A program made the translations under genes and the position numbers. Shown here in pieces: positions 16,041 to 21,912 of a DNA stretch of 21,912 bases. The notes beneath the pieces are model-generated. The model was not told where the DNA came from. It ran no database searches and was given only the letters and a program-made list of their open reading frames with translations. Numbering within the stretch: position 1 is the stretch's first letter; every line of letters starts with the position of its first letter. This stretch comes from JBDKJS01 sp039806065. Its GTDB lineage: Bacteria > Bacteroidota > Bacteroidia > AKYH767-A > 2013-40CM-41-45. The stretch covers positions 1-21,912 of the forward strand of contig JBDKJS010000056.1 in the NCBI GenBank assembly GCA_039806065.1, read 5' to 3'.

Positions 16041-17219
16041 TTAGTGCAATAATTGGCCATAAAGTTGCATCATATCATGAACTAACCTGGTGTAATGATA
16101 TCGATCCTTCACATGATTTAGTCCATTGGCACCAAAGTTTATTCTTTGGCTATCATTAGTGGTCAAATTTAACATGTGTTTGAGGTAAAGTTGGTCGTCA
16201 TCAGGTTCACAGAGCAATGCTGTTCCATTTATTTTTACCACATTTTCGATACCTCCTACGTTGGTGCTAATGATAGCTTTTCCACCTGCTTGCGCTTCAA
16301 TCAAACTTACTGGTGTGCCTTCATTATAACTTGTCAAAGTAATCAAATCACTTCCTGCTACGGCTACTTCGGCATCCTTCATCCACGAACAAAAAGTTAA
16401 TTGTGCACGCCTTGGCTGATCAGGAAAATAAGTGTAATCTATTCCTAAGCTCCTTGCTAATTCCAGTAATGTTTTTTTACTTTCCCCATCTCCAACTATA
16501 AAAAAACGAACGTTTTTTTGATCTTGCATACTTTTAACCATCCTTAGAAACATGGCATGGTTTTTTACTGGTACCAATCTGCCGATTATTGTTACCGCTA
16601 TTTCATCATCAGCCAATTCATATTTTACTCTAAATTTTTTTCGATTTACGATTTGGTTATCAATAAATCTATCTAAGTTAAAACCTAATGGAATTACATG
16701 CATCTTGCTGGCATCACAGATTTTAAAATCTTTGACCAGCTCTTCCCGCTGCCTTTGACTAATAGCTATAATTGCGCTGCTTTTATTGGCCAGATAGCGT
16801 TCAATTTTTAGAAAAACTTTGGTTGTAGTGCTATTGAAGTAGCTATGAAATACATGGCCGTGAAAGGTATGCAGTATAACTGGAACCTTTGAATGTATGG
16901 CAGCTAATCTTCCCAATGCACCTGACTTGGCTGCATGCGTATGAACTATATCTGGTTTATATTCCTTTATGATTGATCTTAGTTCTTGATATGCTTTGTA
17001 ATCAGCTATAGGGTTAATCTCCCGCTTCATATGGGCTATTTTCCTAAAATCTATTCCCAGATCCTTTACAATAAAATCGCTGCTTTCTTCACTATCTTGT
17101 TTAGTACCGGCTACCAGCAATGTTTCGTACTTCGGGCTCATGTGTTTAGTGAGCAATGCCGCATTAAAAGTAGGGCCTCCTAAGTTCAGTCTGTTAATTA
17201 TTCTTAATACTCTTGGCAT
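16041..17219 (-). CDS. Glycosyltransferase family 4 (GT4) enzyme
   Basis: The 392-residue cytoplasmic or membrane-associated enzyme adds a sugar from a nucleotide donor during polysaccharide synthesis. It has the GT-B layout: an N-terminal acceptor domain with a glycine-rich NRLNLGGPTFN near the start and DIVHTHAAKSGALGR, then the donor domain with IIGRLVPVKNH (about 211-221), FFIVGDGE, and the retaining E-x7-E motif with E300 and E308 in NEGTPVSLIEA. Donor and acceptor are unknown. The start chosen is ATG at 17219-17217; a TTG four codons upstream is possible but weaker. It leads the exopolysaccharide operon behind a good candidate promoter. Confidence 0.92.
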   Translation of the reverse strand: MPRVLRIINRLNLGGPTFNAALLTKHMSPKYETLLVAGTKQDSEESSDFIVKDLGIDFRKIAHMKREINPIADYKAYQELRSIIKEYKPDIVHTHAAKSGALGRLAAIHSKVPVILHTFHGHVFHSYFNSTTTKVFLKIERYLANKSSAIIAISQRQREELVKDFKICDASKMHVIPLGFNLDRFIDNQIVNRKKFRVKYELADDEIAVTIIGRLVPVKNHAMFLRMVKSMQDQKNVRFFIVGDGESKKTLLELARSLGIDYTYFPDQPRRAQLTFCSWMKDAEVAVAGSDLITLTSYNEGTPVSLIEAQAGGKAIISTNVGGIENVVKINGTALLCEPDDDQLYLKHMLNLTTNDSQRINFGANGLNHVKDRYHYTRLVHDMMQLYGQLLH

Positions 17220-17256
17220 GATGGTTCCCAAATTAAATTCAATAAATCGTCTTTAC

Positions 17257-17285
17257 CAAAAATATATGGCTAAAGGATAATTCAA
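17257..17285 (-). promoter_or_regulatory. Candidate promoter of the exopolysaccharide operon
   Basis: On the minus strand a TTG (17285-17283) is followed, after 18 bases, by TATTTTTG (17264-17257). This fits the Bacteroidota -33/-7 pattern of TTTG and TAnnTTTG. Transcription would begin near 17250, giving a leader of about 30 bases before the GT4 start. This is the best promoter match in the window. Confidence 0.5.
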
Positions 17286-17297
17286 TAACTTTACCGC

Positions 17298-18422
17298 ATG
17301 GTAATTCTCAGGCAAATTAGCTTGTTCAACTTTAAAAATTATGCTACGGCTACCTTGCATTTTCAAGCCGGAGTGAATGCCATTGCCGGTATTAATGGAC
17401 TTGGAAAGACCAATGTCTTAGATGCAATTCATTTCCTGTCGCTTTGTAAGAGCTACTTCAATACGCCTGATGCGTTAGTAATTAAACATGGTGAGGATAT
17501 GATGACCATCAATGCCACTTTTAATGTAGCTCAAAGAGAGGAACAAATTTTTTGTGGATTGAAAAAGGGGACTAAAAAAGTATTCAAGAGGGGTCAGAAG
17601 GAGTATGAAAAATTGAGCGATCATATAGGATTACTACCTGTTGTGATGATAGCACCAGATGATGTACACCTGATTATAGGCAGTAGTGAGGAGCGAAGAA
17701 AGATGATGGATGCAGTTCTCTCACAGCAAAATAACGAATACCTTCAACGACTCATAACTTACAATAATGCGCTTCAGCAGCGCAACGCCCTCCTCAAGCT
17801 ATTCTTTAAAAGCAGATATTTTGACCGGGATCAATTGGCAGTTTATGATGATGTGCTCATAGTCAATGGCACTTATATTCATCAACAACGGCAATTATTT
17901 ATGTCAAAATTTAATGAGCTGTTGCAAAAACATTTTAGCTTTTTAGTGAGCCAAGCTGAGTTGGCAGTCGTTAATTATCAATCGCATCTAACAGATGCAA
18001 CTTTGGATCAACTACTTAAACAAAATTTAGAGCGTGACAAGGCATTGCAATATACATCAGTAGGGATTCATCGTGATGATTTAAATTTTTTTATTGATGG
18101 ATATTCAGTTAAAAAATTCGCATCGCAAGGTCAGCAAAAAACTATTTTAATAGCAATTAAGCTTGCCCAATTTCAATTTATTGAACAACACTGCGGTATT
18201 AAACCAATATTATTGCTAGATGATATTTTTGACAAACTAGATGCCAATCGCACCACTCAGTTAATGCACCTAGTGAGTGAGCACACCTTTGGTCAAATCA
18301 TTATTACTGATACCAATCCTGAGCGGGTGAGTGGTATATTTAGTAAACTATCCTTGCCGCTACACCATATTAAACTAGAAGAAAAAATTTTTAACCCCAC
18401 CACCACCCATGCTGAAGCGTAG
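17298..18422 (+). CDS. recF: DNA replication and repair protein RecF
   Basis: The 374-residue SMC-like ATPase helps load RecA at single-strand gaps. It has the N-terminal LRQISLFNFKNY, Walker A GINGLGKT (31-38), SIGNATURE-type SQGQQKT (276-282) and Walker B LLLDDIFDKLD (305-315). GIHRDDL (257-263) is a further RecF mark. The length is usual. The ATG is at 17298, and TAACTTTA, one mismatch from the -7 consensus, ends just before it, so the message may be nearly leaderless. The gene is divergent from the GT4 gene with 78 bases between them, and overlaps the next gene by 14 bases. It is not next to dnaA/dnaN here. Confidence 0.94.
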   Translation: MVILRQISLFNFKNYATATLHFQAGVNAIAGINGLGKTNVLDAIHFLSLCKSYFNTPDALVIKHGEDMMTINATFNVAQREEQIFCGLKKGTKKVFKRGQKEYEKLSDHIGLLPVVMIAPDDVHLIIGSSEERRKMMDAVLSQQNNEYLQRLITYNNALQQRNALLKLFFKSRYFDRDQLAVYDDVLIVNGTYIHQQRQLFMSKFNELLQKHFSFLVSQAELAVVNYQSHLTDATLDQLLKQNLERDKALQYTSVGIHRDDLNFFIDGYSVKKFASQGQQKTILIAIKLAQFQFIEQHCGIKPILLLDDIFDKLDANRTTQLMHLVSEHTFGQIIITDTNPERVSGIFSKLSLPLHHIKLEEKIFNPTTTHAEA

Positions 18423-18702
18423 TAATGAAATTTCACTTAAAGAAGCTTTTGAAGAGTTGGTCAATCAATATGGCCTGAAGCCTAAATTGAATGAATGGTC
18501 TATTAAAGCATCATGGGCTAAGTTGATGGGACCTCACGTGGATAAAGCAACACAAAAAATAGTACTTTCCAAACAAACCTTAATCGTTGAATTAAATTCG
18601 GCACCCCTCAGGCAAGAACTCATTTATGCATCTGCAAAAATAATAAAGCTCCTAAACCAAGAGGCAGGAGCTCCAATAATAGATAAAATCGTTTTTAGAT
18701 AA
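18409..18702 (+). CDS. DUF721/DciA-family protein
   Basis: The 97-residue protein fits the DUF721 family by its size, by the pattern W..W.KLMGPHVDKAT followed by VLSKQTLIVELNSAPLRQEL, and by its place after recF. Some family members (DciA) help load the replicative helicase; in this lineage that role is inferred. It has no membrane segment or signal peptide. Its ATG lies inside recF (14-base overlap in another frame), so the two are probably translated together. Its stop is 2 bases from the convergent ndk stop. Confidence 0.85.
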   Translation: MLKRSNEISLKEAFEELVNQYGLKPKLNEWSIKASWAKLMGPHVDKATQKIVLSKQTLIVELNSAPLRQELIYASAKIIKLLNQEAGAPIIDKIVFR

Positions 18703-18704
18703 TT

Positions 18705-19121
18705 TTAGAATCTTTCTGTTTTCGCAAAAAAGAAATCACCTTCAATAGCAGCATTTTCATCACTATCGCTTCCATGAACCGCATTTGCTTCAATAGATTT
18801 GGCAAATAATGCTCTAATGGTGCCAGCCTCAGCCTTTGCAGGATCAGTAGCGCCAATCAATTTTCTGAAATCTTCTACCGCGTTTTCTTTTTCTAAAATA
18901 GCAGCCACTATTGGCCCACTAGACATATAAGAAACTAAATCCTTGAAAAAAGGACGCGCAGCATGTACAGCATAAAATTCTCCTGCTCGTTCGGCAGTTA
19001 ATTGAGTGTATTTCATAGCCTTAATGCTAAAGCCTGCTTCATTAATCTTAGCCAAAATGGCTCCTATATGCCCGTTGCCCACAGCATCAGGCTTAATCAT
19101 TGTAAATGTTCTATTGCTCAT
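18705..19121 (-). CDS. ndk: Nucleoside diphosphate kinase
   Basis: The 138-residue cytoplasmic enzyme moves the terminal phosphate from ATP to other nucleoside diphosphates. It starts RTFTMIKPDAV, has YMSSGPIVAAILEKENAV, RKLIGATDPAKAEAGTIR, and the active-site histidine H116 in NAVHGSDS, which is phosphorylated during catalysis. All are standard. The protein is slightly shorter than typical 140-150-residue members. It is transcribed against the recF-dciA pair, with no visible terminator between the stops, so the two transcripts probably overlap at their ends. Confidence 0.97.
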   Translation of the reverse strand: MSNRTFTMIKPDAVGNGHIGAILAKINEAGFSIKAMKYTQLTAERAGEFYAVHAARPFFKDLVSYMSSGPIVAAILEKENAVEDFRKLIGATDPAKAEAGTIRALFAKSIEANAVHGSDSDENAAIEGDFFFAKTERF

Positions 19122-19183
19122 TCTTTAAAATTTTGCGCGAAGTTATTAATTTGCACCACAATTATAAAATTACATTTTGTTTC

Positions 19184-19666
19184 ATGGCTACTTTTCTTGC
19201 TATTCTTGCAGTTATTTTATGCGTAACAGGGATCTTCGGATGTTTTATTCCAGCTTTACCAGGTCCCCCTCTTAATTTGATAGCATTGTTTATCATTCAA
19301 TATTTATTTAATCCTTTCAGCAGTTTTTTTATTATAAGCATTTCAGTTATTACCGTTCTTGCTTTGGTTTTTGATTATTTATTACCCATCATCACCGCCA
19401 GAAAATTTGGCGCCACCCCTTCCGGTATCAAAGGAAGTGTAATAGGCATGGTACTGGGTATATTTCTTACTCCAGTTGGGATGATACTGGGCCTCATAAT
19501 AGGTTCAATCTTGGGAGATCTATATGCCCAGCAGTCATTAAGTAAAGCTACCAAGGCTGCAGCCGGTTCATTAATTGGCACACTTATTACCATTGGCCTA
19601 AAGCTGATGTTAGCTGGCTTCATCACTTTTTTGGTGGGATTTCATTTGGTTAAACAACTATTTTAA
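19184..19666 (+). CDS. DUF456-family membrane protein
   Basis: The 160-residue protein is almost entirely hydrophobic, with four or five membrane segments. It carries the family marks: GIFGCFIPALPGPPLN near the start and the glycine-rich stretch KFGATPSGIKGSVIG, then PVGMILGLIIGSILGD. The function of DUF456 proteins is unknown. The start chosen is the ATG at 19184; the frame stays open to 19106, but an upstream start would overlap the ndk start and add a non-hydrophobic leader. It is divergent from ndk with 62 bases between starts. Confidence 0.85.
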   Translation: MATFLAILAVILCVTGIFGCFIPALPGPPLNLIALFIIQYLFNPFSSFFIISISVITVLALVFDYLLPIITARKFGATPSGIKGSVIGMVLGIFLTPVGMILGLIIGSILGDLYAQQSLSKATKAAAGSLIGTLITIGLKLMLAGFITFLVGFHLVKQLF

Positions 19667-19716
19667 TTTTGTTGAACTTTTAAATAAAATATAGAACAAA
19701 TAATACGCTTAATTTA

Positions 19717-19724
19717 TATTTTTG
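19717..19724 (+). promoter_or_regulatory. Candidate -7 box upstream of enolase
   Basis: TATTTTTG matches TAnnTTTG and ends 19 bases before the enolase ATG. No TTG lies at the expected -33 spacing. The position suits a short-leader transcript of the eno operon. Confidence 0.4.
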
Positions 19725-19743
19725 CCCTGAAAACATAATAAGT

Positions 19744-21039
19744 ATGAGTAGAATAGCACAAATAATTGGCCGTCAAATTCTAGATTCTAGAGGTAATCCC
19801 ACTGTAGAAGTAGATGTTTACACTGAGAATGGTGTAGTTGGAAGAGCAGCCGTACCTTCTGGTGCCAGTACTGGTGCTCACGAAGCAGTAGAACTAAGAG
19901 ATAACAATAAAAAAAGGTACTTGGGTAAAGGCGTTCTTAAGGCAGTTCAAAATATTAATAAATCTATAAGCCAAGAATTAAATGGACTTCCCGTGGTGGA
20001 ACAAGCGCTCATTGATAAAACAATGATTCAACTTGATGCTACCTCGAACAAGGCTAATTTAGGAGCCAATGCAATGTTAGGCGTATCATTGGCGGTGGCC
20101 AAAGCTGCTGCCATAGAAACAGGTCAGCCACTGTATAGATATATCGGTGGCGTAAATGCATGTACTTTACCTGTGCCCATGATGAACATTCTTAACGGAG
20201 GAGCCCATGCTGATAACAGTATCGATTTTCAGGAGTTTATGATCATGCCAGTTTCAGCTCCTTCATTTGCTGAAGCACTTAGAATGGGAACTGAAGTTTT
20301 TCATCATCTTAAAAATGTGTTGAAGAAAAAAGGACTTTCTACCAATGTGGGTGATGAAGGTGGGTTTGCGCCAAATTTAAAATCGAATGAAGAAGCTATA
20401 AAGGTTGTAATCGATGCTATTAATGATGCTGGCTATATACCTGGAAAAGACATCTACATTGCTTTGGACGCTGCAGCGACTGAATTTTATGATGAGAAAA
20501 AGAAGCGATACATTTTTAAAAAGTCAACAGGCGATAGCCTTACAAGTACTGAGATGGCCCAGTATTGGGCTTCTTGGATCAAAAAATATCCAATCCTTTC
20601 AATCGAAGATGGTTTTTCTGAAGATGATTGGTCTGGGTGGAAACAAATTACCGACTTGGTTGGAAAGCAAACCCAATTAGTTGGCGATGATCTTTTTGTT
20701 ACCAATGTAAACCGACTACAAAGAGGAATAAAGGAACAAGTGGCTAACTCTATATTGGTGAAAGTGAATCAAATAGGCACTCTTACCGAAACCATTGATG
20801 CAGTTCAATTGGCCCATACCAATGGCTACACTTCAGTAATGAGCCATCGAAGTGGCGAAACCGAAGATAGTACCATTGCTGATTTAGCAGTAGCGCTTTC
20901 TACAGGTCAAATAAAAACGGGTTCGGCCTCTCGCTCAGATAGGATAGCAAAATACAATCAGCTACTAAGAATTGAAGAAGCGCTTGGAGCTTCATCTAAA
21001 TATGGTGCAGGTATTTTTAAATACATAAAAGGAAAATAA
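19744..21039 (+). CDS. eno: Enolase
   Basis: The 431-residue glycolytic enzyme interconverts 2-phosphoglycerate and phosphoenolpyruvate. It shows ILDSRGNPTVEVDV, the mobile loop with SGASTGAHEA, GGAHADNSIDFQEFM, VGDEGGFAPN with the catalytic glutamate, metal ligands in ALDAA, SIEDGF and VGDDLF, the signature ILVKVNQIGTL with the catalytic lysine, and MSHRSGETEDS. KTGSASRSDR gives the last substrate-binding residues. Length and order are normal. The ATG is at 19744. Two small membrane-protein genes and citrate synthase follow at spacings of 17, 14 and 19 bases, pointing to one operon. Confidence 0.98.
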   Translation: MSRIAQIIGRQILDSRGNPTVEVDVYTENGVVGRAAVPSGASTGAHEAVELRDNNKKRYLGKGVLKAVQNINKSISQELNGLPVVEQALIDKTMIQLDATSNKANLGANAMLGVSLAVAKAAAIETGQPLYRYIGGVNACTLPVPMMNILNGGAHADNSIDFQEFMIMPVSAPSFAEALRMGTEVFHHLKNVLKKKGLSTNVGDEGGFAPNLKSNEEAIKVVIDAINDAGYIPGKDIYIALDAAATEFYDEKKKRYIFKKSTGDSLTSTEMAQYWASWIKKYPILSIEDGFSEDDWSGWKQITDLVGKQTQLVGDDLFVTNVNRLQRGIKEQVANSILVKVNQIGTLTETIDAVQLAHTNGYTSVMSHRSGETEDSTIADLAVALSTGQIKTGSASRSDRIAKYNQLLRIEEALGASSKYGAGIFKYIKGK

Positions 21040-21056
21040 AAAAGTAAAAACCAATA

Positions 21057-21320
21057 ATGGCTAAAGTTACCGTTAGTTCGGACGATGGTTATAGTATTTC
21101 ACCAAAATCGGGCAGACTGAAAAAAAAAATCAGGTACCGGTGGAAAAATGATGTACCACTATTGAGTCGCAGAAGATGGAAAAAATATGCTAAAGTTCTT
21201 TTTTATTTGGCCCTCATTATTGGCGTAGTACTCACGGTAATGGTGATGTCACCTGATTTAAGGGAAGAACTTGGAAAAAAATTAAAAGAACGCGAAGAGT
21301 GGCGTAAAGAAGATGATTAA
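21057..21320 (+). CDS. Small single-pass membrane protein, copy 1 of a tandem pair
   Basis: The 87-residue protein is not recognised as a named family. It has a soluble N-terminal part with GYSISPKSGRLKKKIRYR (11-28), a basic segment, one membrane helix at about 45-64, then SPDLREE and a highly charged tail. Positive charge before the helix suggests the N-terminus is in the cytoplasm. It resembles the next gene in order, size and in the GY.xSPxSGRL motif. It begins 17 bases after enolase. Function unknown. Confidence 0.8.
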   Translation: MAKVTVSSDDGYSISPKSGRLKKKIRYRWKNDVPLLSRRRWKKYAKVLFYLALIIGVVLTVMVMSPDLREELGKKLKEREEWRKEDD

Positions 21321-21334
21321 ATTTAGCAATAAAA

Positions 21335-21604
21335 ATGGATCAAGAACAATTAATAAAGGAAGGTTACACGGTATCTCCAAATAGCGGAAGGTTAAGGCGT
21401 AAAGTCAAATTAAAAAAACAAAGCACACCTTTTTCTAAACGAAAGATGGACAAGTTAACAAAAAAGGCACTTTGGGTGTTTCTTATTTTGGCCTTTATCT
21501 TTAGTGTAGTAGTTATTCTTCCTGAATTAGTATCCACTTCACCTATTGAAAAGGAAAGGCAGCGACAACTGGAACTACAAAAACAATTAAAAAATATTAG
21601 ATAA
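21335..21604 (+). CDS. Small single-pass membrane protein, copy 2 of a tandem pair
   Basis: The 89-residue protein repeats the plan of its neighbour: GYTVSPNSGRLRRKVKLK (10-27), basic segment, membrane helix at about 45-62, then LPELVS and a charged, Glu/Gln-rich tail. Over the 18-residue motif the two share 9 identical positions, and the rest are conservative changes such as K/R and I/V, so they look like ancient duplicates. The start is ATG at 21335, 14 bases after its neighbour; citrate synthase begins 19 bases downstream. No known domain was recognised. Confidence 0.8.
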   Translation: MDQEQLIKEGYTVSPNSGRLRRKVKLKKQSTPFSKRKMDKLTKKALWVFLILAFIFSVVVILPELVSTSPIEKERQRQLELQKQLKNIR

Positions 21605-21623
21605 TTATTTAAAAATATCCCCC

Positions 21624-21912
21624 TTGAAAAACGATAAAATAAAAGAAAAATTTGCTTCGATAGCACTGCCAATGGCTGCCGATATGAAGCAATTTATTGC
21701 CGAGCACGGAAATCATGTTTTAGGTTCCTATACCATTGAACAAGTATATGCCGGCATGAAAGGAATGATAGGCATGGTAACTGAAACAAGTAAACTTGAT
21801 CCGGATGAGGGCATTCGCTTCAGGGGATATTCCATACCTGAGCTAAGAGAAAAACTTCCTAAGGCCGTAGGCGATACAGAACCACTTCCCGAAGGTATTT
21901 TTTATTTAATGC
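21624..21912 (+). CDS. gltA: Citrate synthase, N-terminal part (cut by window edge; TTG start)
   Basis: The first 96 codons are visible and the gene runs out of the window. The segment GMKGMIGMVTETSKLDPDEG followed by IRFRGYSIPE, and then EPLPEGIFYLM, is the form of the eukaryote-like citrate synthase, which condenses acetyl-CoA and oxaloacetate. The catalytic histidines are further on. The start chosen is TTG at 21624 (coding KNDKIKEKF). The frame is open upstream only to a stop at 21588-21590, with no ATG, and the next ATG is codon 17. The TTG gives the usual N-terminal length for this type. Confidence 0.88.
   Translation, partial: MKNDKIKEKFASIALPMAADMKQFIAEHGNHVLGSYTIEQVYAGMKGMIGMVTETSKLDPDEGIRFRGYSIPELREKLPKAVGDTEPLPEGIFYLM

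Noticed and set aside
17220..17231. Longer GT4 start at TTG 17231 (adds four residues)
   Set aside because: The ATG at 17219 begins a sequence that fits the family start (PRVLRIINRLN); the added residues have no support.
19106..19183. Upstream start for the DUF456 protein
   Set aside because: It would overlap the divergent ndk start and add a leader unlike the family; the ATG at 19184 directly precedes the first membrane segment.
21364..21672. Minus-strand open frame over the second small membrane protein
   Set aside because: It runs through the gap into the citrate synthase start and is rich in Phe, Leu and Ser as expected of antisense AT-rich DNA; the plus-strand paralogue pair explains the region.

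Overview
The window is AT-rich bacterial chromosome that fits the phylum Bacteroidota. Pointers are a secreted protein with a type IX secretion (T9SS) C-terminal sorting domain, a citrate synthase of the eukaryote-like type, start codons without purine-rich Shine-Dalgarno sequences, and several upstream motifs of the Bacteroidota form TAnnTTTG. The genus cannot be named from the sequence. No rRNA, tRNA, CRISPR array, insertion sequence or prophage was seen. Coding density is high and nearly all genes look intact.

Layout. (1) 1-3634, minus strand: a closely spaced run, read right to left, of a PLP aminotransferase, a mannose-1-phosphate guanylyltransferase, a single-domain rhodanese, a DedA-family membrane protein and the start of shikimate dehydrogenase, which is cut by the window edge. 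(2) 3727-6905, minus strand: a small cysteine-rich exported protein (48 codons, easily missed), FeoA, FeoB and a SprT-like metalloprotein; the last three are overlapping or 3 bases apart. (3) 7056-10054, plus strand: MlaE-type permease, MlaF-type ATPase and histidine ammonia-lyase. (4) 10051-17219, minus strand: a compact exopolysaccharide locus of GT4 glycosyltransferase, outer-membrane export lipoprotein, Wzz/BY-kinase, RfbC epimerase and WecA/TagO-like initiating transferase, ending in a T9SS cargo protein. (5) 17298-18702, plus strand: recF overlapping a DciA/DUF721 gene, convergent with ndk. (6) 19184-21912, plus strand: a DUF456 membrane protein, then enolase, two small paralogous membrane proteins and the start of citrate synthase.

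How the genes work together. The exopolysaccharide locus has one each of lipid-linked sugar starter, sugar-nucleotide epimerase, chain-length/export kinase, outer-membrane exporter and glycosyltransferase. It lacks a flippase, a polymerase, and rfbA/B/D, which must lie elsewhere. ManC in region 1 could supply GDP-mannose. The Feo genes form a ferrous iron importer. MlaEF are the inner-membrane core of a lipid transporter whose MlaD partner is not present.

Most of the window is ordinary core metabolism. The less explained pieces are the small cysteine-rich protein next to feoAB, the paired small membrane proteins between eno and citrate synthase, and the strictly alternating Tyr-Gly tail of the tyrosine kinase, which is encoded by a slippage-prone hexamer repeat.
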